DNA of 64,000 nucleotides from Diploptera punctata (taxonomy: Eukaryota > Arthropoda > Insecta > Blattodea > Blaberidae): positions 1,129,001 to 1,193,000 of the forward strand of contig JASPKZ010004201.1 of NCBI GenBank assembly GCA_030220185.1. The letters are read 5' to 3'. Below, piece by piece: positions 40,440 through 50,335 of the stretch. Both the position numbers and the translations under genes were made by a program. Below the pieces are notes generated by a model. That model made no database searches, was not told the origin of the DNA, and saw only the letters and a program-made list of their open reading frames with translations. How positions within the stretch are numbered: the stretch's first letter is position 1; every line of letters begins with the position of its first letter.

Positions 40440-41280
40440 AAAGACTAAAATGAAGATAGACTGACCAATCACATCTTGAGATCTCATAGGAACAGACTCA
40501 AACGACCTAAACCTAAGAAGGTTGACAGAAAATCTGATAACAAAGATACGGATGTATAAAGAACTTATGTCCACACAGTTATGAACATCCAGGTTCAATT
40601 GCAACCATGAGTTAGTTATGGTCAAAGGTAATTTCTGATTTCTTAAATAAGTTTATTATTATAATGAAACAGTTAGGCGAAGATGATAAACTTTAGTTGT
40701 AAAATTAGAACTACCAGATAGCTAATGTTTTTCAATCAATCGCTACATAAATCACCAACCTCAAATCATGGTTAATGTTAATCTCTCACCTCTTTCTTGG
40801 CCTACCTACTGTTGGTTTCCCTCTGGTTTTCCTAGATAAACTTTCCGTTTCCATTTTTTATTCTCTATTCATGTCACATGTCCTTCCAAATGCAGTCTAT
40901 GAGAGTTTAATGTCTTATTAAATCTGACCCATAATCTGTTATGGCAGTGAAGCTTGGACCATCAGAACTCAGGATGACCGTCATATTACAGCCATGGAGA
41001 TAAAATTTCTGCGATGAACTGCAGGTTATAGCCTTCTAGACCACCAAAGAAATTCAACAATAGCGAGTTAAACATCGTACCTATATCTGAATACCTCCAA
41101 GAATATAGAAACAATTGGCTAGCCCATATTCAGCGCATGGATCATCACAGAATACCAAAACAAATTCTTCACTACATTCCTCGAGGCAGAAGATCTGTGG
41201 GTTGACCTTTTTGGAGATGGCGGGAGACCGTAACGGGCCACTGGGCCTAATACTTGAAAGGCAGGTGGTGATGATGATGA
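40440..41280. pseudogene. cluster of LINE C-terminal relics
   Basis: 40440-40640: decayed plus-strand end similar to 35640-35700. 40790-40925: minus-strand piece of the same family. 40930-41280: plus-strand fragments CYGSEAWTIRTQDDRHITAM and TAGYSLLDHQRN, then LHYIPRGRRS in shifted frames, from the LINE type at 24 kb and 14.5 kb. All are beyond repair by frameshifts. Confidence 0.65.
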
Positions 41281-41539
41281 TTAAATCTGGTTTCCCATAG
41301 AGATCATGTACTGTTATATTACCTTTGACCATACACATTTAAATTTTCTGGATTGTGTATCATAGTTAATGAAAAATCCAAGAATAACTCTCAATTAGGA
41401 AGCTGACTAATCTCGTGATTGCTGACTGAGAATCCTGTGACAGGCAATAATCTTATATACTTATGTTAATTATCTAAAATGATTGATTTAAAAATCAACC
41501 TCACTGTAAAGACCAACCTTACTTAACATAAATAAAATC

Positions 41540-41785
41540 AAAACATAAAAGCTAATTATATTATTTTTGGTCTGGACATCTTACCTCAATATTAATGTTG
41601 ATTTGTTCTTGAACATGTTTCAAAACAATTCTCTGTTTTATCTTCAGCTTTCCCAGAAGATAAAACAGAGAATTGTTTTGAAACATGTTCAAGAACAAAT
41701 CAACATTAATATTGAGGTAAGATGTCCAGACCAAAAATAATATAATTAAAATAACCTCAAAATATAACTTCCTAAAATTAAATAT
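41540..41785. repeat. PLE-derived hairpin, family C copy 3
   Basis: Arms around ATCTTACCTCAATATTAATG meet near 41650; the right end reads AACCTCAAAATATAACTTCCT. It lies 90 bp downstream of CUSTOS exon 1. Confidence 0.78.
41609..41650 (-). ncRNA. hammerhead-like motif, family C
   Basis: Minus strand: core CTGAAGA (N7 = A; the other family C copies have C), T, stem II AAAACA/TGTTTT, GAAA, ACATGT, T. Stem I is weak. Confidence 0.62.
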
Positions 41786-41873
41786 TACATAAAAGCTAAC
41801 TTAATCAGCATAATTACCATGACAATATATGAAAACAACAATTGGCGGGTCAGATATTTTACAAATACACTAC

Positions 41874-41997
41874 CTTCAGCATTATCTGTTGTTTCATTTG
41901 ATTTATATAAGGAATCTTTCATAAAATGAACACATGCTGCCTCCTTCAACAAATCTAGATTATCTTCCTCATTTGAGCTGTCAGTGCTTGACATCAT
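41874..41997 (-). CDS. CUSTOS: CUSTOS-like protein, exon 1 with start codon
   Basis: Start codons ATGATG at 41997-41992; encodes MMSSTDSSNEEDNLDLLKEA, then ACVHFMKDSL. Human CUSTOS opens with a similar serine/acid-rich run followed by a REAA motif. The donor after GAAG is GTAGTG, a slightly weak site. Upstream on the minus strand TTTTGTTTTTCAG (42041-42029) is a good acceptor, so a 5' UTR intron with a non-coding first exon farther right is likely. Exon 1 ends with one base of a split Glu codon completed by AA in exon 2. Confidence 0.85.
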
Positions 41998-42099
41998 ACA
42001 CCACTTTTATGTCCAGTAGATTCAGTTCTGAAAAACAAAATTTATCATTAATAAAATTGACGTACCTTTTTTAATCATGCCTTTACCTCCAACAAATTG

Positions 42100-42165
42100 T
42101 TAGTCCAAGTGGATTAGCGGTTACCTCTTGTTAGAGGTTCACTAGTTTAAACAGCATTAGAAAAA
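42100..42165 (+). mobile_element. tRNA-like SINE head fragment
   Basis: TCCAAGTGGATTAGCGGTTACC and GTTCACTAGTTTAAAC recall A and B boxes. Short and decayed. Confidence 0.35.
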
Positions 42166-43860
42166 TACCAGGCGGAAGGAGAGGAAAAAAATCATAGAAA
42201 AAGCAAAGGAAAAATGGTATAAAATTACCTCGCCAAAACACCCATCCTTTCCAAGAGATATACCAATTCATATGTGGGAGAAACACTTTAAAGAAGTACT
42301 GTTGGCCAAAGAAACACACCCAGAAATCACAAAAAGGAAAGAAGTGGAGAAATCTTGCCTCTTCACCAGAGAGGAAGTAAGAAGACACATTGCAAGTTCG
42401 AAAAACAAAAAAGCCTGCGGACCAGATGAAATTACCTTCGAACACCTCAAAGAAACAGAGCAAGCCCTCACAGACACATGGACAGAGCTTTTCAACGAAT
42501 GCCTAAGGCAAGGCAGCATTCCGGACAAATGGAGAATAGCAATGCTGAAGGTGCTGTACAAAGTCAAAGGAGATACGAAGGACCCAAAATCATACAGGGG
42601 AATAGCCCTAGAGTGCACAACACTAAAAATAATGACCAGCATACACACAGAGAGATTAAGAGCGATGATGGCCCACGTCATACTGGAGCAACAGTTTGGG
42701 TTCATAAAAGGGAAATCGACGACACAAGCAATTAAATGTCTACAAGAGAGCATCGAAACAGTGTTAGAAAAATTGAGAGGAAAACTATAGACTACAAGAA
42801 GGCTTTCGACCTCTTAAACAGACAGCTAATAATAAGAAGCAGCAGGGAGAAACCAAATAACAAGATTAATTGAGAACGTCCTCTCCAGAAACCAAGTGCA
42901 GATAGATGACGGAGTTTCAAAAACAGAGCAGATAGATCAGACAAATGGCGTACTCCAAGGAGATCTGTTGAGCCCCCTACTTTTCTTAATAGCAACAGCA
43001 AAAATACCCACAGAGATAGAAACAAAAACGTCCAAATCTTGGCATATGCTGATGACATGGTGATTACATCCCAAAACATCGAAAAAGCTCAAACAGCATT
43101 CGAGAAACTCATAGCATAGGCCGAAAAGAATGACCTCGAAATAAATGAGAAGAAAACAGTAAAAATGACCTTCAGGAAAGGAGGAAGATTTGCAGTGAAT
43201 GACTGCATTCAGTATAAGGGAGACCCACTGCAAAATGTAAACCAATTCAAATATCTGGGGATCACACTGCAGAGCTGAAGGGACACCTTCGATAAGCACA
43301 TCAAAGAATGGCCTTAGCGGCCAGAACAGCAACGAATAGTATTAAAAACCTGAGTAAACTATCCCTGGAGACAGCAGTGATCATCTTCCGCTTAAAAATC
43401 ACACCAATCATGACCTATGGACTAGGAGTGATTTGAAAGAACCCAAATAAGGCAAACCTAGAGGAAATAGAGAAAGTCAAAGTAAAGACAGCAATAAGCA
43501 TATCAAAATGCACACCTTCATGCCTAATATACATACTGACAAAGGAACCCTTCTTTATAGAAGAGCTCCATCTGGATCTTCTCGTACCGGCAACAGATGC
43601 CTACAAAGATCTATTGAGAGAACTCAAAGAGAAGAGGGAACAGATTTGGCCTGAGTTCTATGCAACGGATGCAATGATCTACAGGGAATGGACAGCAGCC
43701 AGATACGACCTCAGAAACACTGTGATAAGGGCCGCAATTCATGGTTTCCACCACTAGATATACAAAACAGTGAAGCACCATAACCCAGAAGAAAAGTGGA
43801 AGTACAAACTATGTGGGTAACACTGCGACCAATATCACCTATTACAATGTAAGGAAAAAC
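42165..43860 (+). pseudogene. LINE reverse transcriptase relic
   Basis: 42272-42790 is open: EVRRHIASSKNKKACGPDEI, PDKWRIAMLKVLYK, KSYRGIALECTTLKIMTSIH and EQQFGFIKGKSTTQAIKCLQ (RT fingers and palm). Then, in broken frames, DYKKAFDLLN, a QGD-like LLSPLLF region, ILAYADDMVITSQ (active site) and FKYLGITLQS. The C-terminal part reads KEPFFIEELHLDLLVPATDA and a CxxC-like end near 43830. An antisense copy of the C-terminal part is at 53180-53545. No intact ORF. Confidence 0.82.
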
Positions 43861-44489
43861 TGCACTTAAACTAGCGTGAAATATTTTCCAAGTCCTATAG
43901 AACAACAGTGCGCATGTGCCAGAGTTTATAGAGCCAGCGATAATCCGCAATCGAACCACATATCGATTATCATCTTCGATTACTATCCGTCGCTATGAAA
44001 TTTAAATGACCAATATTTGCAATAAATCCCCAAATCTATGTTAAAAAATATATTAATATTAAAATTACCAAACGTTTATTAAAAATGGGTGTATACTTAC
44101 TTATCACTCCCTAACGCTGATCCAACCAGCGATAACCCTAAATGTTAGTAAATACAGAAGAAGAACTATAGTTTACAACAATATAATTGAAAAATCAGAC
44201 GCTAGTAGAAGTGCAGTAGAGCTCAGTGTAAATACATAGGAATCTCAAAACAGACTTCTGTAAGACATGAAAACAATTCTTTCTACATGGCCACTGGCTG
44301 CAGAAATCTAATATTATTGCAAGAAGTGCGTTTTTATTAAACCGTATTATGTTAGTTCTAGCGGGCCAGTTCTAACCTCACACTATCAGAAAACTCATAA
44401 TTACCTTTTACAATAAATTAATTAAACAGTCACGAAACAAATTCACTACAAATACACAATTGGATAAGGTGTACTTAACGTCGCACATA
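43861..44489. repeat. MITE-like fragments
   Basis: AACAGTGCGCATGTGCCAG and ACCAGCGATAACCC tie this stretch to the intron 2 MITE cluster. No gene. Confidence 0.45.
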
Positions 44490-44927
44490 AATTCTTCCAA
44501 AGTTCTATAGAATCCCAGTGCGCATGCGCTAGTCATTCATGTAATCCCAGAAAGATAAATGCAACCTCCAGCAGTTGGTGGTATATGCAGGGATGTCATA
44601 AATCCCAATCAGTATGACCAACATTGACACAAAATTCCCAGAACTTGTCTAAATATGTATAATTAACACGAAATGCACTAGTGGAAATATGATTTTACGT
44701 GGTAACGGTCCGATATTTTGAATTTTTCATAGAATAACAGATATGAACAGTTAATTTATTTTATGTATCAAATCACATTAAAAAGCAAGGAACCTAAAAG
44801 CTAACCAAACCTAAATCAATAGGTGAAATCCAGAGAACCTGGAAGTGATGTTGGCAACATCTGGAGTATTTTGGGTTGTTGATGGTGGCAACGTTGGAAC
44901 AACATAGGAAGAGGAGGGAAAATAGCA
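44490..44927. repeat. fold-back arm relative, left part
   Basis: Collinear with 20270-20790 of the fold-back element. The sequence continues at 49622 after the Jockey-type insertion, giving the uninterrupted GAGGGAAAATAGCAGAAAG seen at 20774. Confidence 0.75.
44915..44927. repeat. target-site duplication, left copy
   Basis: AGGGAAAATAGCA, repeated exactly at 49622-49634. It could be 14 bp if the preceding G is included. Confidence 0.9.
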
Positions 44928-44949
44928 AGTCTTGGCCTCACCAAGCACT

Positions 44950-46614
44950 ATGGCATCGGCTCTACAACTTAGTGACGTCGAAATGGAGACTTTGGAGTAT
45001 AGATCTAATCCAATATGGGAAGAGTACTTGACTGCTTTCGAGACGTACATTGAAAATCAGAAATTTAAACCGGGATCCAAATACATTCAAGTTACATCTC
45101 AAATTAGGAACATTATATATCTGCAGTTTAATTTTCTATGTACCTTCCCAGAAGTGGATCGGTCTGTGGCTGCATATGAGCTCTCACAGGCATGTATCGC
45201 GGAAGTAAAAAGTAAATTTCGGGATGCCAAAGAGCCATCCAAGTATTTTGAATGGCTACTAGAGCACATGCAAGAAGTATCGCATAAAACGCACCTTCTG
45301 TGCGTTGGTCAAGCAACGAGAAAAGACACAAAAAAACGTAGAAATACTAATGAAGCAGAAAATAGCAATGAATCTGTCAACATGCCTGTCAGAGAAAATG
45401 TGCACTCAGAGGTGGCTATCTCCAACAGGTTCTCAATCCTGTCAGAGGACGAGCGACCTACTGAGACCACTCCAAAGGCTCAGAAAACCCTTCCACGCAC
45501 CAAGGTTTCGACTGACACGAAACCTCAAGCGAAAGTACCGAAAAAACCTGAAATAGTCTGCAATAATAATACTTCAAATACAGTAGTAGAGACACCTGCA
45601 CCAAATGCTCCACAGCAGCCTCCTAGGGCGCAAATAAACTCAATCAGACCCCCACCCATCACAGTCTTAGGTCACAATAATATTTTCCAGACAAATAAGG
45701 AGGTAAAGTTTGTGATGAAAAATGATCCGAAAGTAATTGTAACTCCTGAAGGGATCAGGTACTACTGCCCAACCATGGAGGACTACAATGCTGTGCTCCA
45801 ATATTTAAAGGCTGGTACTAGGCAGTACTACACCTTCCAACCTAAAAGTGAACAACCCATACGAGTTATGTTACGACGTCTCCCATCAACAGTGGCTCCT
45901 GAGGAGATCAAGGCAGAATTGATCTCCATAGGATACACTGTACGTTCGGTGAGACAACTCACAAGAATAGTCGATTCAATTACTCAAAAAATGCCCCTAT
46001 TCATTGTAGAACTCGAAAATTCCGAGCAAAATAAAGAAATATACAACCTCAACAGACTACTATACACTGTCGTGTCAGTCGAATCCTATCGGCCGAAATC
46101 TGGGATGAAACAGTGTTATCGCTGCCAACGCTTTAATCATACTTTCGCTGGCTGCAATGTCACACCTAAATGTGTAATCTGCTCTCTTGAGCACAGCCAC
46201 AAGAACTGCCCTCAACGCGATCTAGCGAGGAGTGACACCTCGCTACTAAAATGCGCGAATTGTCAGCAAACTGGACACCCTGCCTCATATCGCGGATGCC
46301 CGAAATATGAAGCAGCGCACCAAGCCTACCTTAAAAGTAAAAAACCCGCAGATGAGAAACCGGTTCGCACATTTACGTCGAAGAAAATAAACCCATTAAT
46401 CTCATATAGTAATATTGTAAACCCTGTGCGAAAGCAAAACGCACAACCAAGCACTGTTTCACACCAGACGACCGAAAAAACTGAAAACGTTACTGGACAG
46501 ATGCAGGAGATAATCCAGATGATGCAGCCTGTACTCAACCGGATGCAATCGTCGCAGGAACGTCTCCAGCTTCTTTCACAAATAGTTAATATATGTTTCG
46601 GGACCAATGGATAA
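44950..46614 (+). CDS. Jockey-type LINE ORF1 protein (gag-like)
   Basis: 554 aa from the first ATG, MASALQLSDVEMETLEYRSN. An upstream in-frame TTG at 44932 is unlikely to be used. The N-terminal third is a unique acidic/charged region. PPPITVLG at about residue 236 introduces the RNA-binding part; around residues 300-385 is the PRE_C2HC-like domain (RVMLRRLPSTVAPEEIKAEL). Three zinc knuckles follow: CYRCQRFNHTFAGC (about 388), CVICSLEHSHKNC, and CANCQQTGHPASYRGC (about 435). These proteins coat the element RNA. ORF1 ends TAA inside the ATGGATAA that starts ORF2, so ORF2 is probably reached by termination-reinitiation. Confidence 0.93.
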   Translation: MASALQLSDVEMETLEYRSNPIWEEYLTAFETYIENQKFKPGSKYIQVTSQIRNIIYLQFNFLCTFPEVDRSVAAYELSQACIAEVKSKFRDAKEPSKYFEWLLEHMQEVSHKTHLLCVGQATRKDTKKRRNTNEAENSNESVNMPVRENVHSEVAISNRFSILSEDERPTETTPKAQKTLPRTKVSTDTKPQAKVPKKPEIVCNNNTSNTVVETPAPNAPQQPPRAQINSIRPPPITVLGHNNIFQTNKEVKFVMKNDPKVIVTPEGIRYYCPTMEDYNAVLQYLKAGTRQYYTFQPKSEQPIRVMLRRLPSTVAPEEIKAELISIGYTVRSVRQLTRIVDSITQKMPLFIVELENSEQNKEIYNLNRLLYTVVSVESYRPKSGMKQCYRCQRFNHTFAGCNVTPKCVICSLEHSHKNCPQRDLARSDTSLLKCANCQQTGHPASYRGCPKYEAAHQAYLKSKKPADEKPVRTFTSKKINPLISYSNIVNPVRKQNAQPSTVSHQTTEKTENVTGQMQEIIQMMQPVLNRMQSSQERLQLLSQIVNICFGTNG

Positions 46615-49390
46615 TTTCAGACGGTCCTCACTCAATGTCATGGCATTTAATGCTAATGGTTTAATCTCACAAGTCCAAGAACTGGAGATAACACTTAAAG
46701 AACATAACATAGACATAGCCCTTCTTAATGAAACACACCTTAAGCCAAATCAACGATTCAAGCTTTCAGATTACTTCATCTATCGTAATGATAGACTCAA
46801 CGCTCCTCTTGGTGGCACAGCTATCTGCATCAAAAAATCCATTGGCCATCGAGTAGCCGATCTGCCCAGGCTACAATTTCTCGAAGCCACTGGAATCTAC
46901 CTGCCCATCTCCCAAAATGCAGATATTCTCATAACTTCAGTATACAAATCACCAGCTAAACTCCTCACTCGACATGATCTCAATACCCTAACGTCCCTCT
47001 CCCAGCGATTTCTACTCGCAGGAGACCTCAATTCTAAACATACCTTCTGGAACTGTCGAGTGCGAAACCCTTCAGGTGTAATATTACACAATTACTGTCA
47101 ACAGGAACACATTGAAATTTCAGCACCAAGAGAGCACACTTTCTTCCGTCATTATATCCATGGCTTAAGCTCAGATATTCTCGACATAGCCCTCACTAAA
47201 AATGTACAACTCTCTCCATTCATAACCACTCTCCCTGGCATCCTCAACTCTGACCACACTCCAATCCTCTTTACCCTCAATACCACTTGCCTTCTAACTC
47301 CTCCTTTCCGAGTACATACAACAGATACAGACTGGTCCGAATATTCACATCTTCTCACACGCTGGATAAATCCACGCCTACATATCACAAATACAGACGA
47401 GCTGGAAGAAACCATCCTCAACTTCCAAGCTACAGTACACACGGCTCTCCAATTGTCAACAACTTCCACACAGACAACCATAAATCCTAATGCTCCAGAC
47501 CACACCTTGAATCTTTACCTAAGAATGAAACGCCAATTCCTTAAACAATACCGACAATTTGGAGATCCAACACTCAAAAGAAACTACAATCGTTATGCGC
47601 GACTGGTGAAGAACCGATTGCAGGAAATCAAAATTTCAACCTGGGAGAAATCTCTTTCGGAAGCCAATCTGAACAAGGTTCCTCCCTGGCAAATAATCAA
47701 AAGGATTAAAAATGCCAGGGCACCTAGTGCCCCGACTGCTTTAAAGACTCAAGCTGGATGGGCTTATCATCCTTATGATCAAGCCCAACTGCTTGCAGAT
47801 AATCTTGCCAATCGATTCACACCATACGAGCTGACGACTCCAGATCATGCAAATGAGATTAACAATACAGTTGCAAATTTCCTGGCTACACCAATCCCTC
47901 AAGAGCGTCCTGACATACATGTCACAGACCTCAGATACCATATCAGTACTCTTCGCTCCTCGTGTGCGACTGGTACAGATAAAATCCCTAACCTTGCTGT
48001 AAAGCATCTCCCGAATAAAGCACTTATCCTTCTCCTAACAATTTTCAAATACTGCTTCCAATTTAACCACTTTCCAAACTCTTGGAAAATGGCTAAAATC
48101 ATCACTATCCCGAAGCCAGGAAAAGATCCATCGAAGCCTGAAAATCTAAGACCAATTAGTCTGCTACCTACTCTAGGAAAGCTATTAGAAAGACTAATTC
48201 TGAAAAAACTTAAATATGAAGTACGGGAGAGAAACCTTCTTCCTTCTCATCAATTCGGATTTAGGAATTCTCATAGCACTCCTCTTCAACTAGCTAGACT
48301 GGTTGATCAGATTGTGACAGGCTTCAATGCAAAACGAACAACATTAGCACTATTTCTGGACATTGAGAAGGCGTTTGACACGACCTGGATAAATGGACTT
48401 ATATACAAATTAATTAAATTCAACTTTTCGGCACCACTTGTCAAAATTTTATCATCATATTTGACAAACAGAAACTTCTATGTATCTGTAAGAGGATCAA
48501 GATCTGATCACAAAACTCAACTAGCGGGTGTTCCACAGGGAGCTGTCCTGTCACCCCTATTATATTCCTTATATGTATCCGACTTACCGTCACCTCCACA
48601 AGTCCATCTGGCAACGTATGCCGATGACACTTGTATATTTTACCAAGCTTCCTTCCGCGGCTTCAACAGACGCATCCTCCAACAAGCCATAGATCTCATT
48701 CATTCCTGGTTCCAAACTTGGAACATCCAGATCAATCCAGCTAAAACACAGCAAATCCTGTTCCGTAAAACTTATGCCATCCCAGACTTTCCAATTAATC
48801 TCGGAGCACAATATCTCCGTTTTGAGACCGTGGTCAAGTATCTTGGTCTTCACTTAGACCAACGTCTAACATTCCAAATTCATACCGAACGCATTATTGA
48901 AAAAGCAAAATGCGCAATCGGTATATTATATCCATTCTTCAGGTCGGAGAAATTATCCACAAAAATAAAAGTCACTCTCTACGTGGCTATAATACGTAGT
49001 ATGTTGCTATATGGCTGCGAAGCTTGGAGCATCCTTGCAAGTACACACAAAAGGAAATTGCAAATCATCCAAAACAGATGCCTTAAAATCATATTTTCGG
49101 CCCCTCGGTACACAAGGATAACTGAGCTTCACAGAGCTGCAAATATTCCCTATATTGAGGAACTAGTGCAGGAACGTGTGAATAATATGGCTACGGCCAT
49201 ATCTACTCACACGAATCCTGTTGTTCGCAATATAGGACAACAGCAACAGCGGCGTACTACACACACCGAAACATATTTAACTAACAGTAACGCCAACATG
49301 GTGCTTCTCCCAGTGATGAAGCTCTACGTTTACTCAATGTACGGAGTGGCTCATTCCACGCCTCTGACTGAGCCTAGCTCGTCAGACTAG
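46607..49390 (+). CDS. Jockey-type LINE ORF2: endonuclease and reverse transcriptase
   Basis: 927 aa. The AP-like endonuclease occupies the first 230 residues: NVMAFNANGL, LLNETHL (catalytic Glu), GDLNSKHTFWN (about 138) and SDHTPILF (about 214). The RT follows: LRPISLLPTLGKLLERLI (about 510), HQFGFRNSHST, FLDIEKAFDTTW (about 583), AGVPQGAVLSPLLYSLYVSD and the active site TYADDTCIF (about 670). The C-terminal LINE region has LLYGCEAWS and LQIIQNRCLKIIF. No RNase H, as expected for the Jockey clade. All catalytic motifs are intact, so the enzyme is probably active and could mobilise SINE-like RNAs in trans. Confidence 0.95.
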   Translation: MDNFRRSSLNVMAFNANGLISQVQELEITLKEHNIDIALLNETHLKPNQRFKLSDYFIYRNDRLNAPLGGTAICIKKSIGHRVADLPRLQFLEATGIYLPISQNADILITSVYKSPAKLLTRHDLNTLTSLSQRFLLAGDLNSKHTFWNCRVRNPSGVILHNYCQQEHIEISAPREHTFFRHYIHGLSSDILDIALTKNVQLSPFITTLPGILNSDHTPILFTLNTTCLLTPPFRVHTTDTDWSEYSHLLTRWINPRLHITNTDELEETILNFQATVHTALQLSTTSTQTTINPNAPDHTLNLYLRMKRQFLKQYRQFGDPTLKRNYNRYARLVKNRLQEIKISTWEKSLSEANLNKVPPWQIIKRIKNARAPSAPTALKTQAGWAYHPYDQAQLLADNLANRFTPYELTTPDHANEINNTVANFLATPIPQERPDIHVTDLRYHISTLRSSCATGTDKIPNLAVKHLPNKALILLLTIFKYCFQFNHFPNSWKMAKIITIPKPGKDPSKPENLRPISLLPTLGKLLERLILKKLKYEVRERNLLPSHQFGFRNSHSTPLQLARLVDQIVTGFNAKRTTLALFLDIEKAFDTTWINGLIYKLIKFNFSAPLVKILSSYLTNRNFYVSVRGSRSDHKTQLAGVPQGAVLSPLLYSLYVSDLPSPPQVHLATYADDTCIFYQASFRGFNRRILQQAIDLIHSWFQTWNIQINPAKTQQILFRKTYAIPDFPINLGAQYLRFETVVKYLGLHLDQRLTFQIHTERIIEKAKCAIGILYPFFRSEKLSTKIKVTLYVAIIRSMLLYGCEAWSILASTHKRKLQIIQNRCLKIIFSAPRYTRITELHRAANIPYIEELVQERVNNMATAISTHTNPVVRNIGQQQQRRTTHTETYLTNSNANMVLLPVMKLYVYSMYGVAHSTPLTEPSSSD

Positions 49391-49621
49391 TGGTTTCTGA
49401 TGCCCCGTGCAAATGGGTGATCGCATCTTCATCACCTAATCATACGTCACATGAAAATTGCACAAAACTGCTCCAAAAAATCGCCATATAGGCTAGGGAC
49501 AGCACAATAAACCCTTTACAGAATACAAATCAATAAATAGCTATCAGGGAGCAAACATTGGCTCCAAAATTAGCACTCTGGACAGTGCTAGGTCACTGTC
49601 ACAAATCAGTCAGTCAGTCAG
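49391..49621 (+). other. Jockey-type element 3' UTR
   Basis: 230 bp after the ORF2 stop, ending CAAATCAGTCAGTCAGTCAG. The CAGT repeats likely mark the point where reverse transcription starts, in place of a poly(A) tail. Confidence 0.8.
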
Positions 49622-49740
49622 AGGGAAAATAGCAGAAAGCAGCAAGGAAGAATGTAGGACTAAATGTTTTACGTAAATATATAAATATAAAAAAATATCG
49701 TTGCAATATTGGAAGATGTTGTATACCACATCCAAACAAT
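49622..49740. repeat. fold-back arm relative, right part
   Basis: Continues the host repeat interrupted at 44927 and begins with the right copy of the target duplication (49622-49634). Matches 20774-20880. Confidence 0.75.
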
Positions 49741-50170
49741 TTTGTGTTACGAACAGATTATACTACAATCAATACGTTTAAACAGATGAAGAAAAAACAG
49801 ATTTCCCTGAATTTTAGATATTCAACAAAAATTGAAATCGCGGCATCTTTCTTTTAGAGCATAGAGAATCATACATGTTGGAGGGACCCAGGGATTCTTT
49901 TGATCTATGGGAGGAACCTCTATTGGAAGGAGGGACCAGAGATAACCCACTATTAGAGATGACCAGCGCCAATGTTATTCAGTGATGCCTAGACTCCAGA
50001 GACCTCAAGCGTTGGCAGAAAACACTAACCGATTACAGCTTACTGTATTATCGGCAAAACAATTTGCGCCATCTATCGACAAAAGTATAACTAATCAGTG
50101 TTGACCCCGGTGGCTCAGTCGTCATTTTCGGCGTTTCTAATACCACATTTTAAATAATGCCTGGAATAAT
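49741..50170. other. no gene; MITE-like scraps
   Basis: GGGACCAGAGATAACCCACTA (49935) and related TAACCCACT motifs tie to 52.3-52.9 kb. Nothing coding. Confidence 0.4.
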
Positions 50171-50189
50171 ATTAATCAATCAGATTTTA

Positions 50190-50335
50190 CAGCTCACCTC
50201 ATATGATTGAAAAACTCAGAACTAGTTTCGAAAGGGAAACTTCTTTCGAAACTGGTCCTCTGTTTTACAAAAGTATGAGGCAAGCTGTAAAATTTGAGTA
50301 ATTATTATTAAATAAAACCTCACAGTGTTATGAAT
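50190..50335. repeat. PLE-derived hairpin, family H, core lost
   Basis: CAGCTCACCTCATATGATTG pairs across to TATGAGGCAAGCTG. The minus strand of the left arm keeps CTTTCGAAACTAGTTC, i.e. GAAA plus palindromic ACTAGT, but the CTGANGA strand is deleted at the centre. Confidence 0.65.

Larger units (their letters stand above)
44928..49621 (+). mobile_element. Jockey-type non-LTR retrotransposon, apparently intact ORFs
   Basis: About 4.69 kb between perfect 13-bp duplications. Two overlapping full-length ORFs (gag-like ORF1, and ORF2 with endonuclease plus RT), no frameshift or stop. The 3' end is short CAGT repeats rather than poly(A). Only 22 bp precede the ORF1 start, so the promoter-bearing 5' UTR may be truncated. 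The exact duplication and open frames indicate a young insertion. Confidence 0.93.

Noticed and set aside
46326..48853. Several minus-strand frames inside the Jockey-type element
   Set aside because: Shadows of ORF1 and ORF2, whose plus-strand products carry all expected motifs.
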